A stretch of 64,000 bases of DNA from Foetidibacter luteolus. Lineage in GTDB: Bacteria; Bacteroidota; Bacteroidia; Chitinophagales; Chitinophagaceae. Shown piece by piece: positions 51,373 to 58,941 of the stretch. The stretch is taken from positions 141,472-205,471 of the forward strand of contig NZ_VVIP01000058.1 of assembly GCF_009650435.1 (NCBI RefSeq), read 5' to 3'. The stretch's first letter is position 1; every line of letters starts with the position of its first letter. The notes beneath the pieces were generated by a model. That model searched no databases. It was given only the letters and a program-made list of their open reading frames with translations, and was not told where the DNA came from. A program made the position numbers and the translations under genes.

Positions 51373-52147
51373 GCTGTGCTTCTTTTACAAAAATGGAAGA
51401 ATTGTTTATCCTGGTGGTAAGAAAGTCTGTATATACCTGCCTTATTTCATCCGGGCTTTCCTCCTGCTGCATCGCCTGCAACCAATCATCAGGCAAAAGA
51501 GATACAATGGCATGCACCAGTTGCGGGGTTAGCTTTTTACGGAATGCTTCATCAACCTCTGCAAGTTGTGTGGCCCGGGGTAACAGCACATGGTCTTTCA
51601 CCTGTACAAATGGCTTAATGGCCTGCTGTTGCCAGTTGCTCCAGGAATGATGAAAGTACAGGGATGCGCCATGATCTATCAGCCATAGCTCTTTGTTCCA
51701 TAGCAGCATGTTGGTGTTGCGTGCCGTGCGGTCAACATTGGTAAGCAGGCAATCCAGCCATACAATAGCGGATGCGAGATAACTGTCAACAGTTGTAACA
51801 ACAGGATCAAATGTAGTGGCGCCAGACAGGTAATGTAATCCCAGGTTAAGCCCGGTGCTGGCTTTGAGAAGGTCTTGAATTTCTTCATCTGGCTCCGTAC
51901 GGCCAAAGGCGCTGTCAAGCTCCGCAAACACAATCTCCGGCACTTTAAAGCCCAGCGCCCTGGCTAACTCCCCTCCTACCAGTTCCGCGATTAATGACTT
52001 AATGCCCTGGCCTGCGCCACGAAATTTAATAACGTATAAAAAACCGTCGTCCGCTTCCGCGATGGCCGGCAAGGAGCCGCCCTCCCTCAGCGGGGTTACA
52101 TACCGTGTTACGTTAACGGTTCTTATACCTGGTTGCTGATTGCTCAT
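51350..52147 (-). CDS. HipA-like protein kinase
   Basis: The frame opens at 52240, but the first 31 residues are coded by a repeat; MSNQQPGIRTVNVTRYV (start 52147) is the natural start, giving 265 residues. Kinase features: GFLYVIKFRGAGQGIKSLIAELVGGEL (ATP-binding Lys, Glu), the catalytic loop LLTNVDRTARNTNML (Asp and Asn) and a DHG motif, LWLIDHGASLYF, in place of DFG. It is close to the short HipA-like (PI-kinase fold) proteins rather than full HipA: the HipA N-terminal domain and a HipB-type antitoxin are absent. Coupled to DUF3037. Confidence 0.85.
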   Translation of the reverse strand: MSNQQPGIRTVNVTRYVTPLREGGSLPAIAEADDGFLYVIKFRGAGQGIKSLIAELVGGELARALGFKVPEIVFAELDSAFGRTEPDEEIQDLLKASTGLNLGLHYLSGATTFDPVVTTVDSYLASAIVWLDCLLTNVDRTARNTNMLLWNKELWLIDHGASLYFHHSWSNWQQQAIKPFVQVKDHVLLPRATQLAEVDEAFRKKLTPQLVHAIVSLLPDDWLQAMQQEESPDEIRQVYTDFLTTRINNSSIFVKEAQHAGKQFV

Positions 52148-52270
52148 AATTGTTGTAAAAAGCTGTGAGTTGTGAGCTGCGGGCTGTGAGCCGTAAGTTA
52201 ACAAGCCAATGTCAGGCTGAGCTTGCATCTCCCCACTCATAGCTCATGGCTCATAGCTCGAAGCTCTTTT
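52148..52270. repeat. GAGCTRTGAG inverted low-complexity repeat plus half of the TGTCAGG element
   Basis: AGCTGTGAGTTGTGAGCTGC, GGGCTGTGAGCCG on one side and CTCATAGCTCATGGCTCATA, GCTCGAAGCTC on the other can pair. In between is TGTCAGGCTGAGCTTGC (52210-52226), a half copy of the 25340 family. It forms the upstream region of the HipA-like gene. Confidence 0.75.
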
Positions 52271-52344
52271 AATACCCGCATAAATGTCGCCATGAAAAAC
52301 CGGACGTACAAGTGAGTGACACAACAGGCGATGCCATAATAAGC
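52271..52344 (+). repeat. Interspersed repeat, GTGACACAAC subtype
   Basis: AATACCCGCATAAATGTCGC, CATGAAAAACCGGACGTACA, AGTGAGTGACACAACAGGCG, ATGCCATAATAAGC. Shares its head with 57760. Confidence 0.8.
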
Positions 52345-52422
52345 AGAAGCCGGGTTCAAAAAAATTCCGCCACTCATCACCTGTGGAAAATCCAAAACCT
52401 ACCGGCATCCTGTAACCTGTAA

Positions 52423-53781
52423 TTACTTGGCCATGCTTTGTATTACATCGTATTTGGTAACAATGTGGTAATCGCCCTTTTCATCCCTGGCCAATACGGC
52501 GCCATTTTCTTTGTTGATTAAGCTGCCCAGCCTTTCAACCGGGGTATCGAACGAGACCACCGGGTAAGGCGGCTCCATAACCGCGCTGATTTTTTCGTTG
52601 CGTATTTCGGGGTTGCTGAATATTTTCTGGAACAGGCCACCCTCGCTTAACGAGCCCACCGGGCCGTTGCCGCCGGTAACAGGTATGTGCTCAATGTCAT
52701 ATTTCTTCATAAGCTCAACAGCTTCAGCAACGGTATGCTCCGGAGCAATGGTTACCAGCTTTTTGGTGGCACGGGCATTAATAATATCCTTAAAACTTTT
52801 TACATCCATAAAGCCGCGTTCTATCATCCACTGGTCGTTATAAATTTTGGCTACATAACGGCTGCCATGGTCGTGAAAAATACAAACCACCAGGTCATCC
52901 TTTTTCAGGCTGCTTTTTAGCTGCATCAAACCCTGCAAACAACTGCCGGCACTGTATCCGCAAAATAAGCCCTCTTCTTTGGCCAGCTTACGGGCCATAA
53001 TAGCCCCGTCTTTATCCGTTACCTGTTCAAAATGGTCAATCACGCTCATGTCATAATTCTGCGGAACAAAGTCTTCCCCAAAACCTTCGGAAATGTAGGG
53101 GTGCACTTCGTTCATATCCACTTCGCCGGTGCGAAAATACTTGGTAAGCAACGAACCATACACATCAATGGCCCATATTTGGATGGCGGGATTTTTTTCT
53201 TTTAAGAACATAGCGGTACCGGTAACTGTGCCCCCCGTGCCGGCCGTGCAAACAAGATGCGTTATTTTGCCATCTGTCTGCCGCCATATTTCGGGGCCGG
53301 TGGTTTCGTAATGCGCCAGCCGGTTGGCCAGGTTATCATACTGGTTGCAGAGGTATGCATTGGGTATTTCCTTCTCCAGCCTTTTGGCAACGGAATAATA
53401 ACTGCGTGGGTCATCCGGCTCTACATTGGTGGGGCAAACAATTACTTCGGCGCCTACTGCCTTCAGTATATCACTCTTTTCCTTGCTTTGCTTATCTGTA
53501 GTGGTAAAAATACATTTGTAGCCTTTTACACTGGCCGCCAGCGCAAGCCCCATGCCGGTGTTGCCGCTGGTACATTCAATAATAGTACCGCCGGGTTTAA
53601 GTTTGCCTTCTTTCTCGGCTACCTCCACCATCTTCAAGGCCATGCGGTCTTTAATAGAATTGCCGGGGTTAAAGTAATCCACCTTGGCCAGCACCGTACA
53701 GGGCAGGTCTTTGGTTATTTTGTTCAACCTTATAAGCGGTGTGTTACCTATTGTTTCCAGTATATTGTTCTTAACATCCAT
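52423..53781 (-). CDS. cbs: Cystathionine beta-synthase-type PLP enzyme with C-terminal CBS pair
   Basis: 452 residues. The PLP part begins ILETIGNTPLIRLN; Lys44 in NPGNSIKDRMALK should bind PLP; TSGNTGMGLALAA, GTGGTVTGTAMFLKE (phosphate loop) and GEGFGEDFVP-type segments follow. Residues about 335-450 are two CBS domains (HTVAEAVELMKKYDIEHIPV, PYPVVSFDTPVERLGSLI). The enzyme joins serine or acetylserine with homocysteine or sulfide in the cytoplasm. The heme-binding N-domain of animal CBS is missing, as in other bacteria. A TATCTTTG -7 box lies just upstream. Confidence 0.92.
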   Translation of the reverse strand: MDVKNNILETIGNTPLIRLNKITKDLPCTVLAKVDYFNPGNSIKDRMALKMVEVAEKEGKLKPGGTIIECTSGNTGMGLALAASVKGYKCIFTTTDKQSKEKSDILKAVGAEVIVCPTNVEPDDPRSYYSVAKRLEKEIPNAYLCNQYDNLANRLAHYETTGPEIWRQTDGKITHLVCTAGTGGTVTGTAMFLKEKNPAIQIWAIDVYGSLLTKYFRTGEVDMNEVHPYISEGFGEDFVPQNYDMSVIDHFEQVTDKDGAIMARKLAKEEGLFCGYSAGSCLQGLMQLKSSLKKDDLVVCIFHDHGSRYVAKIYNDQWMIERGFMDVKSFKDIINARATKKLVTIAPEHTVAEAVELMKKYDIEHIPVTGGNGPVGSLSEGGLFQKIFSNPEIRNEKISAVMEPPYPVVSFDTPVERLGSLINKENGAVLARDEKGDYHIVTKYDVIQSMAK

Positions 53782-53797
53782 GGCGTGCCGTTTGCTG

Positions 53798-53805
53798 CAA
53801 AGATA
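53798..53805 (-). promoter_or_regulatory. Putative -7 box for the cystathionine beta-synthase gene
   Basis: Read on the minus strand TATCTTTG, matching TAnnTTTG, about 17 bases before the ATG. A very short leader would result. No clear -33 element. Confidence 0.4.
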
Positions 53806-53832
53806 GTATTTACCGGTGCGGGTATGCTATAC

Positions 53833-54306
53833 CTAACGCAACGCTATCTTTATTTTAAAATCACCCTTCCACTCCTGCGCGGCCATTTGGTTTTCCGCAA
53901 CCACGAGCTTATAGGTACCGTGACTTTTAATGGGGAATAATAACTCTTTCTGAAAGGGGCCATCCGCTTCGCCAGCCGGGTTATACACCTGGTTAACACG
54001 TATGTTGGCTGTATCCTGCGCTAACAATTGTACATACAGTGATTCACCTTTTTGCACATCAATGGCAAACACCACATGCCTGCCCATACCGGGCATATAA
54101 GCTTCGGCCACTATGCTGTCTTTTAGTGCCGGCAATACAATCGTATCTTTTGCCAATAATATCTGCGTGCCACGGGCCTTTTTTTCTGCAAGGGTTAAAG
54201 TATCCTTACCCGGGGCAGGTAACTGCTGTTGCTCAGGCTGCTCACTGTTGCCGCCGCAGGCGAGCAACACAGTACTTAAAAAGGCCCCTATGAAAAATCT
54301 TTTCAT
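53833..54306 (-). CDS. Small lipoprotein with PPC-like beta domain, unknown function
   Basis: 157 residues. Lipoprotein signal MKRFFIGAFLSTVLLACGG with Cys17, then a Gln/Pro linker. The rest is beta-rich: VVFAIDVQKGESLYVQLLAQ, NPAGEADGPFQKELLFPIK, GTYKLVVAENQMAAQEWKGD, the pattern of bacterial pre-peptidase C-terminal-like sandwich domains (GxYxLxV, xGDFxL). No enzyme motif. It lies between the CBS gene and a small TPR gene on the same strand, with a 34-bp gap to the latter. Confidence 0.75.
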   Translation of the reverse strand: MKRFFIGAFLSTVLLACGGNSEQPEQQQLPAPGKDTLTLAEKKARGTQILLAKDTIVLPALKDSIVAEAYMPGMGRHVVFAIDVQKGESLYVQLLAQDTANIRVNQVYNPAGEADGPFQKELLFPIKSHGTYKLVVAENQMAAQEWKGDFKIKIALR

Positions 54307-54340
54307 CGTTTATTGGTGTTGTTAACTAAAATGATACCAG

Positions 54341-54655
54341 CTATTCATCGGCCAGGTCTTCATAAGCAGCCTGCAGTTCATTGTAAGCATGCTGGTCTTT
54401 GGCAAGTTTGGCTGCTGAAAGGCCTTTTTCAAACCAGTTTAGCGCCAGTTGTTTTTCGCCACCGCGCTGCAGCAATTTACCCAAATGATAATAGGAGCCT
54501 GTATATTCGGGAGAGTCCGTAAGTATCTCTTCAAACAATCTTCTTGCCTCTGCGTCGTTGCCTTCCTTTATGTATTCCAATGCCAGTGCATGGCGCAGAA
54601 AGTTATCCTTGCCATTTGCTTTCAGCATGTCTTGTATGCGTTCAATTTTATTCAT
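54341..54655 (-). CDS. Small tetratricopeptide-repeat protein
   Basis: 104 residues, all helical, with about two and a half TPR units: NFLRHALALEYIKEGNDAEARRLFEEIL, YTGSYYHLGKLLQRGGEKQLALNWFEKG and HAYNELQAAYED. No signal peptide. Such short TPR proteins act as adaptors. A TACATTTG box (54660-54667) lies directly against the ATG, which would mean a leaderless or nearly leaderless RNA. It probably forms one unit with the lipoprotein gene downstream. Confidence 0.85.
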   Translation of the reverse strand: MNKIERIQDMLKANGKDNFLRHALALEYIKEGNDAEARRLFEEILTDSPEYTGSYYHLGKLLQRGGEKQLALNWFEKGLSAAKLAKDQHAYNELQAAYEDLADE

Positions 54656-54704
54656 TGGCCAAATGTAAAAATTACCCTGTAATATGCTTTTTGTTTTCTT
54701 TTAT

Positions 54705-54779
54705 TGGGACGGACTGCATTACTGCTATGACACATCGTTGTGTCACTCACTTGTACTGCAGCAAGTCTATTCAGCGATT
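54705..54779 (-). repeat. Interspersed repeat, GTGACACAA subtype
   Basis: GGGACGGACTGCATTACTGC, TATGACACATCGTTGTGTCA, CTCACTTGTACTGCAGCAAG, TCTATTCAGCG. Aligns with 39774-39847. Confidence 0.75.
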
Positions 54780-54838
54780 GCCGCAGTAGCCTGCCCTGAG
54801 TAAAACGAAGGGGTTGGATTCTCTACCCGGCAGTCAAT

Positions 54839-54912
54839 GTCAGGTTGAGCCTGTCGAAACCGTATTATACAACGTAATCTTAATCCGCCCTCGACAAGCT
54901 CAGGCTGACAGC
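54839..54912. repeat. Inverted repeat, TGTCAGG/CTGACA family, copy C
   Basis: Left arm TGTCAGGTTGAGCCTGTCGA-AACC; right arm CGCCCTCGACAAGCTCAGGC-TGACA. Arms pair over about 22 bp with a spacer of about 28 bases. Best matched of the copies here. Confidence 0.85.
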
Positions 54913-55039
54913 ATTAGCGAACGGATTAACTCAGCAATGGATAACTGCTTATAGCAAATCAAAGTTCACCTTGTGCATAGTTGATTCAGCGTAGAATTAC
55001 GGCGGTTTATTTTTCCTTAAAATTAGTTGCATAAACAAC

Positions 55040-55067
55040 TTGTTTTAAAAACTCTTTCTTACATTTG
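55040..55067 (+). promoter_or_regulatory. Promoter of the etfBA operon
   Basis: TTG (55040-55042), 17 bases, then TACATTTG (55060-55067): both parts of the Bacteroidota promoter at normal spacing. It lies 26 bases before the etfB start codon. Confidence 0.7.
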
Positions 55068-55092
55068 GCAATACAGTTAAAAAGTTTGTTGT

Positions 55093-55836
55093 ATGAAGAT
55101 ATTAGTCTGCATTAGCAAGGTACCAGACACCACTTCTAAAATTTCATTTAAAGACGGCAACAAAAAATTTGAAGAAGCCGGAGTGCAATGGATCATCAAC
55201 CCCTATGACGAATGGTATGCACTGGTTCGTGCCATAGAATTGAAAGAAAAAGACCCCTCTACAATAGTGCACCTTATAACTGTTGGCGGGGCAGATACTG
55301 AGCCCATTATACGCAAAGCACTTGCCCTTGGCGGCGATGAAGCCATACGGGTTAACGCGGTTAGCGATGACAGCTTTTATGTGGCCGCGCAGATAGCCGA
55401 AATTGCCAGGCAGGGCAGCTATGACCTTGTGTTTACCGGCAAGGAAACCATTGACTACAACGCCTCATCCATTGGTGGCATGGTATCAGAACTACTGGAT
55501 GCACCATACATTTCCCTTGCGACAAAATTTGAACTGGACGGTACAACTGCCACCATTACACGTGAAATAGAAGGTGGCGAAGAAACCGCGGAAGTAAGCC
55601 TGCCGGTTGTGGTAAGCTGCGCCAAAGGGGTTGCCGAACAACGCATCCCTAACATGCGGGGCATTATGGCGGCACGCACCCGTCCTTTAAAAATTGTAGA
55701 ACCGGCAGCAATTGAAACGCTTACACAGGTTGCCAGTTATGAACTACCCCCTGCCAAAGCCGGTGTAAAGCTGGTGGCCGCGGATAATGTGGCCGAACTG
55801 GTAAGGTTGTTGCACGAAGAAGCCAAAGCCATATAG
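55093..55836 (+). CDS. etfB: Electron transfer flavoprotein beta subunit
   Basis: 247 residues, usual length. It starts MKILVCISKVPDTTSKI, then NPYDEWYALVRAIELKE, GGADTEPIIRKALALGGDEAIRV, DLVFTGKETIDYNASSIGGMV and the signature VEQ-type segment AEQRIPNMRGIMAARTRPL. EtfB binds AMP and, with EtfA and FAD, takes electrons from acyl-CoA dehydrogenases and passes them to the quinone pool through ETF:quinone oxidoreductase. It is followed by etfA after 77 bp, and a good promoter lies upstream. Confidence 0.97.
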   Translation: MKILVCISKVPDTTSKISFKDGNKKFEEAGVQWIINPYDEWYALVRAIELKEKDPSTIVHLITVGGADTEPIIRKALALGGDEAIRVNAVSDDSFYVAAQIAEIARQGSYDLVFTGKETIDYNASSIGGMVSELLDAPYISLATKFELDGTTATITREIEGGEETAEVSLPVVVSCAKGVAEQRIPNMRGIMAARTRPLKIVEPAAIETLTQVASYELPPAKAGVKLVAADNVAELVRLLHEEAKAI

Positions 55837-55913
55837 GTTACAGGTTGCTGGTTACAGGTAAAGGGATACTGATAAACAAACAAAGTTTGCCAACAAAAAA
55901 ATATTAAATACCG

Positions 55914-56876
55914 ATGTCTGTTTTAATACTTATTGACCACGCTGATGGTCACATAAAAAAATCTTCTTTCGAAGCGCTTACTTATGGTGCGGATCTGGCC
56001 AAACAACTGGGCACAACAGCAGCCGGTTTATTGCTCGGCACCGTTAATGATGATTTACCCGCCTTGGGTAAGTATGGTATAACAACTGTGCAGCATGTAA
56101 ACAACGAGAGCCTGAACAATCTTGATGCGCAGGTATATGCCAAAACCATAGCAGAGGCCGTTACTGCTACAGGTGCAGATGTTATAGTTATCTCTCATAA
56201 CCAAACAGGCAAGGCCGTAGCGCCACGCCTTTCAGCCAGGTTAAAAGCAGGGCTGGTGGCCGGCGCCATTGCCTTGCCGGATACTTCCAATGGCTTTGTG
56301 GTTAAGAAAACAGTTTTTAGCGGCAAGGCTTTTGCCAACATAGGCATAACCTCTGCAGTTAAGATAATATCCCTGAACCCCAACAGCTACAAAACTGTTG
56401 CCGGCGAAGGTACAGCTGAGGTAAAGGAACTGGCCGTAACGGTGGATGCGCCGAAAGTAAAAATTACCAATGTAAACAAGGTAAAAGGCGAAGTGCCACT
56501 TACTGAAGCGGAAGTGGTAGTAAGCGGTGGCCGCGGACTTAAAGGGCCTGAAAACTGGGGCATGATAGAAGACCTGGCCCATGTGCTTCACGCGGCCACA
56601 GCCTGCAGCCGCCCGGTGGCAGATACACACTGGAGGCCTCATCACGAACATGTGGGGCAAACGGGCATACAGATTGCGCCCAACCTGTATATCGCTATCG
56701 GAATTTCAGGCGCCATACAGCACTTAGCAGGTGTAAACCGCAGTAAAACCATTGTGGTTATCAATAAAGACGCGGAAGCTCCCTTTTTCAAGGCTGCTGA
56801 TTACGGCATTGTAGGCGACGCATTTGAAGTAGTACCTAAGCTGACCGAAGAAATAAAGAAACTGAAGGGCGTTTAG
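55914..56876 (+). CDS. etfA: Electron transfer flavoprotein alpha subunit
   Basis: 320 residues. FAD domain signature complete in the C-terminal half: VVSGGRGLKGPENWGMIEDLAH, SRPVADTHWRPHHEHVGQTG, YIAIGISGAIQHLAGV, NKDAEAPFFKAADYGIVGD. Works as a dimer with EtfB in the cytoplasm. Terminated by the hairpin at 56910-56940. No acyl-CoA dehydrogenase gene is next to it here. Confidence 0.97.
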   Translation: MSVLILIDHADGHIKKSSFEALTYGADLAKQLGTTAAGLLLGTVNDDLPALGKYGITTVQHVNNESLNNLDAQVYAKTIAEAVTATGADVIVISHNQTGKAVAPRLSARLKAGLVAGAIALPDTSNGFVVKKTVFSGKAFANIGITSAVKIISLNPNSYKTVAGEGTAEVKELAVTVDAPKVKITNVNKVKGEVPLTEAEVVVSGGRGLKGPENWGMIEDLAHVLHAATACSRPVADTHWRPHHEHVGQTGIQIAPNLYIAIGISGAIQHLAGVNRSKTIVVINKDAEAPFFKAADYGIVGDAFEVVPKLTEEIKKLKGV

Positions 56877-56909
56877 ACAGCCGCGACGAGAGAACATCTG
56901 ACAAATCCT

Positions 56910-56940
56910 AAATCCTGTTCAGTAATGAATGGGATTTTTT
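56910..56940 (+). terminator. Rho-independent terminator of etfBA
   Basis: AAATCC-tg-TTCA-gtaa-TGAA-tg-GGATTT followed by TTTT: stem in two parts with a small internal loop and a clear T-run. It lies 33 bases past the etfA stop. Confidence 0.8.
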
Positions 56941-56965
56941 GTTGGCTACAATGAGTCGCGTTGCT

Positions 56966-57700
56966 TTAATCCACTTTTCTTACAACGCCAATCATCACAC
57001 CAAAATCACCGTCAGCCTGTACCCACTGCTGTTCCGGTAAATAAGTGCGTGATACAAATCCATCCAGGTACAGCGCATTTTTACACCCCATCTTTTTAAA
57101 ATAATCAGCAAAATCATAAAGGTTTACCTGCTTTTTCGACATTACAAAGACAACACGGTTATCGGGTAAAATGCCAACGCCATTCCTGATATTCAGGTTT
57201 TGAGAACCTTTCTTAAATGAGGGGTGAACCTGCCCATCAACCAGCAGCATAGGCCCTGATTGGGTAGCATACTTTACACTTCCGTTATTCTTAAACTTAC
57301 TTGTTGGGCAAATAAAGGGCTGGTTATTTGTTGTTATGTAAAACACGCCGTTGGGCTTAAGGTAAAAATTACCATTGCCATTAAACCTGTTTAGCGCCGA
57401 AAGGGTAACAGAATTCTGGATATAGAGCCCCAAAGGAGAATTATCCGTTTTATACATACCTCCGTTTGTAGCAAATACCAGCGTCAGTTTTTGTTTTACA
57501 AGCCAGTCTCTTAGGTTTTGAATACTTCTGAATGGCTTACCCTTGTCATCCTTCCAGTAAAATTGCAGGTTATCCTTTTTTAAATCTGCCTTGTATGTAA
57601 TAAAGCCGTCTTCTTTTTGCTGCTGCCTGGCAAAACCATATAAGCTAACAAAAAATATTGCGAGGCCAAATACTGTTGAAGCAGCCCTTAAGCTTTGCAT
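56966..57700 (-). CDS. Exported phosphodiester glycosidase (NAGPA-domain) protein
   Basis: 244 residues with signal peptide MQSLRAASTVFGLAIFFVSL. NAGPA-domain marks: LVFATNGGMYKTDNSPLGLYIQN, FYLKPNGVFYI, ATQSGPMLLVDGQVH, RNGVGILPDNRVVFVMSKK, LYDFADYFKKMGCKNALYLDGFVSR. This family cleaves sugar phosphodiesters, such as GlcNAc-1-phosphodiester-mannose uncovering in animals, and related links in bacterial wall or surface glycans. Single gene; its upstream region is the repeat at 57760. Confidence 0.9.
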   Translation of the reverse strand: MQSLRAASTVFGLAIFFVSLYGFARQQQKEDGFITYKADLKKDNLQFYWKDDKGKPFRSIQNLRDWLVKQKLTLVFATNGGMYKTDNSPLGLYIQNSVTLSALNRFNGNGNFYLKPNGVFYITTNNQPFICPTSKFKNNGSVKYATQSGPMLLVDGQVHPSFKKGSQNLNIRNGVGILPDNRVVFVMSKKQVNLYDFADYFKKMGCKNALYLDGFVSRTYLPEQQWVQADGDFGVMIGVVRKVD

Positions 57701-57759
57701 AGTTTACAAATTTCATCATAGATGAAACAACCATTATATTCCATACGATAAGCCCTATA

Positions 57760-57840
57760 ATACCCGCTTAAAGGCCGCCATGAAAAACCGAAAGTACAAG
57801 TGAGTGACACAATTCCGAAACTTCGGGACCATGAAATACA
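57760..57840 (+). repeat. Interspersed repeat, GTGACACAA subtype with CCGAAACTTCGGG module
   Basis: AATACCCGCTTAAAGGCCGC, CATGAAAAACCGAAAGTACA, AGTGAGTGACACAATTCCGA, AACTTCGGGACCATGAAATA. Combines the head of 52271 with the inserted palindrome seen at 29320 and 39665. Confidence 0.8.
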
Positions 57841-57864
57841 AAAGCCTGTCCCCAAAAAACTCGT

Positions 57865-58815
57865 CTATTTTGCAGCGAAATTCATTAGAAAGCCAATACC
57901 TATCAGACTTTTTAATTGCAGGCCGGGGCTGTTTTTGTTAGGGCCGAAGAGTTTTACATCGTCGTCGTAAATCATGTCGAGGTTGTAAGACGCGGATAGG
58001 TACTTATTAATTTTAAACGTAACAAAATTGGTAAAATAAATATCGGTGTTAAGCGGGTTAGAGCGGTAATTGGAGAACAAGTCCATTCTGCCTTTATAAG
58101 ATACATTCTTCCAGATAGTCTTGGTATAATTGAGTGAGGCAAAGGCACCCATTTCGTTAATGATACGCCGGCCCTTAGGCACACCATAAGCGCCATCTTT
58201 ATATAACCGCTTGCTGGCTACCAATACCCAGCGGGAAGTAAGCGGCGAAAGGAAAAGGGAGAAATCAGAATTAGGTTTGTAATCCATACCGGCCGACAGC
58301 AAGGTATAGGCCGGCGATAAAAAAGTGGAATTGAGAATTCCACTGTCGCGTGTTACGTAGGTTAGCCCGTCAAAAAGCTGTGTCCTGAAATTGTACAGGC
58401 CCGATATATACCATTTGCGGCTGCTGTCAACCGTGTAACCATACTTGGATACAAAATCAACCCTGTCGTCATTTTTCCTGCTGCCCAGGCTGGTTGTTTG
58501 TACATAGCCAAAAAAGAAATCCAGGTTATTATCCCAGGTATGCTTACCCTTACGGTGTAACAAATAGTAATTAAAATAAGTAGTAACAACCATTGAGAAA
58601 TTATCGCCACCGGCACTCCAGTTGCTTAAAGAACCCTGGCCAAGATTAGCGTTAATAGCCCCGCCCCTTTTCCAGCGCCATTTGCTTGTATCGGTAATGT
58701 TTTTGTTAATGGAACGAAAGATTTCTGTAGGCAGCGTTCTTACCGGGATATTTTGCGACAGGGCTACTTGAAAGAGAGTTAGGGAAAATATGATAAGTAG
58801 TCCTATGCTTTTCAT
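57865..58815 (-). CDS. DUF3078-domain outer-membrane protein
   Basis: The frame opens at 58884, but MKSIGLLIIFSLTLFQVALS (start 58815) is the signal peptide and the -7 box at 58846-58853 lies inside the longer version, so the later start is right; 316 residues. DUF3078 features: KWRWKRGGAINANLGQGSLSNWSAGGDNFSM, DLDFFFGYVQTT-like strands, DYKPNSDFSLFLSPLTSRW, and the end SPGLQLKSLIGIGFLMNF. It is predicted to be a small beta-barrel in the outer membrane. Function unknown. Divergent from miaB. Confidence 0.88.
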   Translation of the reverse strand: MKSIGLLIIFSLTLFQVALSQNIPVRTLPTEIFRSINKNITDTSKWRWKRGGAINANLGQGSLSNWSAGGDNFSMVVTTYFNYYLLHRKGKHTWDNNLDFFFGYVQTTSLGSRKNDDRVDFVSKYGYTVDSSRKWYISGLYNFRTQLFDGLTYVTRDSGILNSTFLSPAYTLLSAGMDYKPNSDFSLFLSPLTSRWVLVASKRLYKDGAYGVPKGRRIINEMGAFASLNYTKTIWKNVSYKGRMDLFSNYRSNPLNTDIYFTNFVTFKINKYLSASYNLDMIYDDDVKLFGPNKNSPGLQLKSLIGIGFLMNFAAK

Positions 58816-58845
58816 GCAACTAATCTCAAAATGGTTAGTAAGCCG

Positions 58846-58853
58846 CAAATATA
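58846..58853 (-). promoter_or_regulatory. Putative -7 box for the DUF3078 gene
   Basis: TATATTTG on the minus strand, matching TAnnTTTG, about 31 bases before the chosen ATG at 58815. It rules out the longer start at 58884. Confidence 0.5.
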
Positions 58854-58915
58854 GAATTGCAGGTTTGGAAAAAACTGTTAACAATCTGCCAAACTGGCAC
58901 GGTTACATTTTTGCT

Positions 58916-58923
58916 TACATTTG
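58916..58923 (+). promoter_or_regulatory. Putative -7 box for miaB
   Basis: TACATTTG matches TAnnTTTG, 18 bases before the miaB ATG, giving a short leader. The -33 region is weak (no TTG at 17-19 bases). Confidence 0.5.
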
Positions 58924-58941
58924 CGCAGCAAAAATTACTAA

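Noticed and set aside
53257..53940. 227-codon plus-strand open frame
   Set aside because: Antisense to the cystathionine beta-synthase gene; no recognisable domain.
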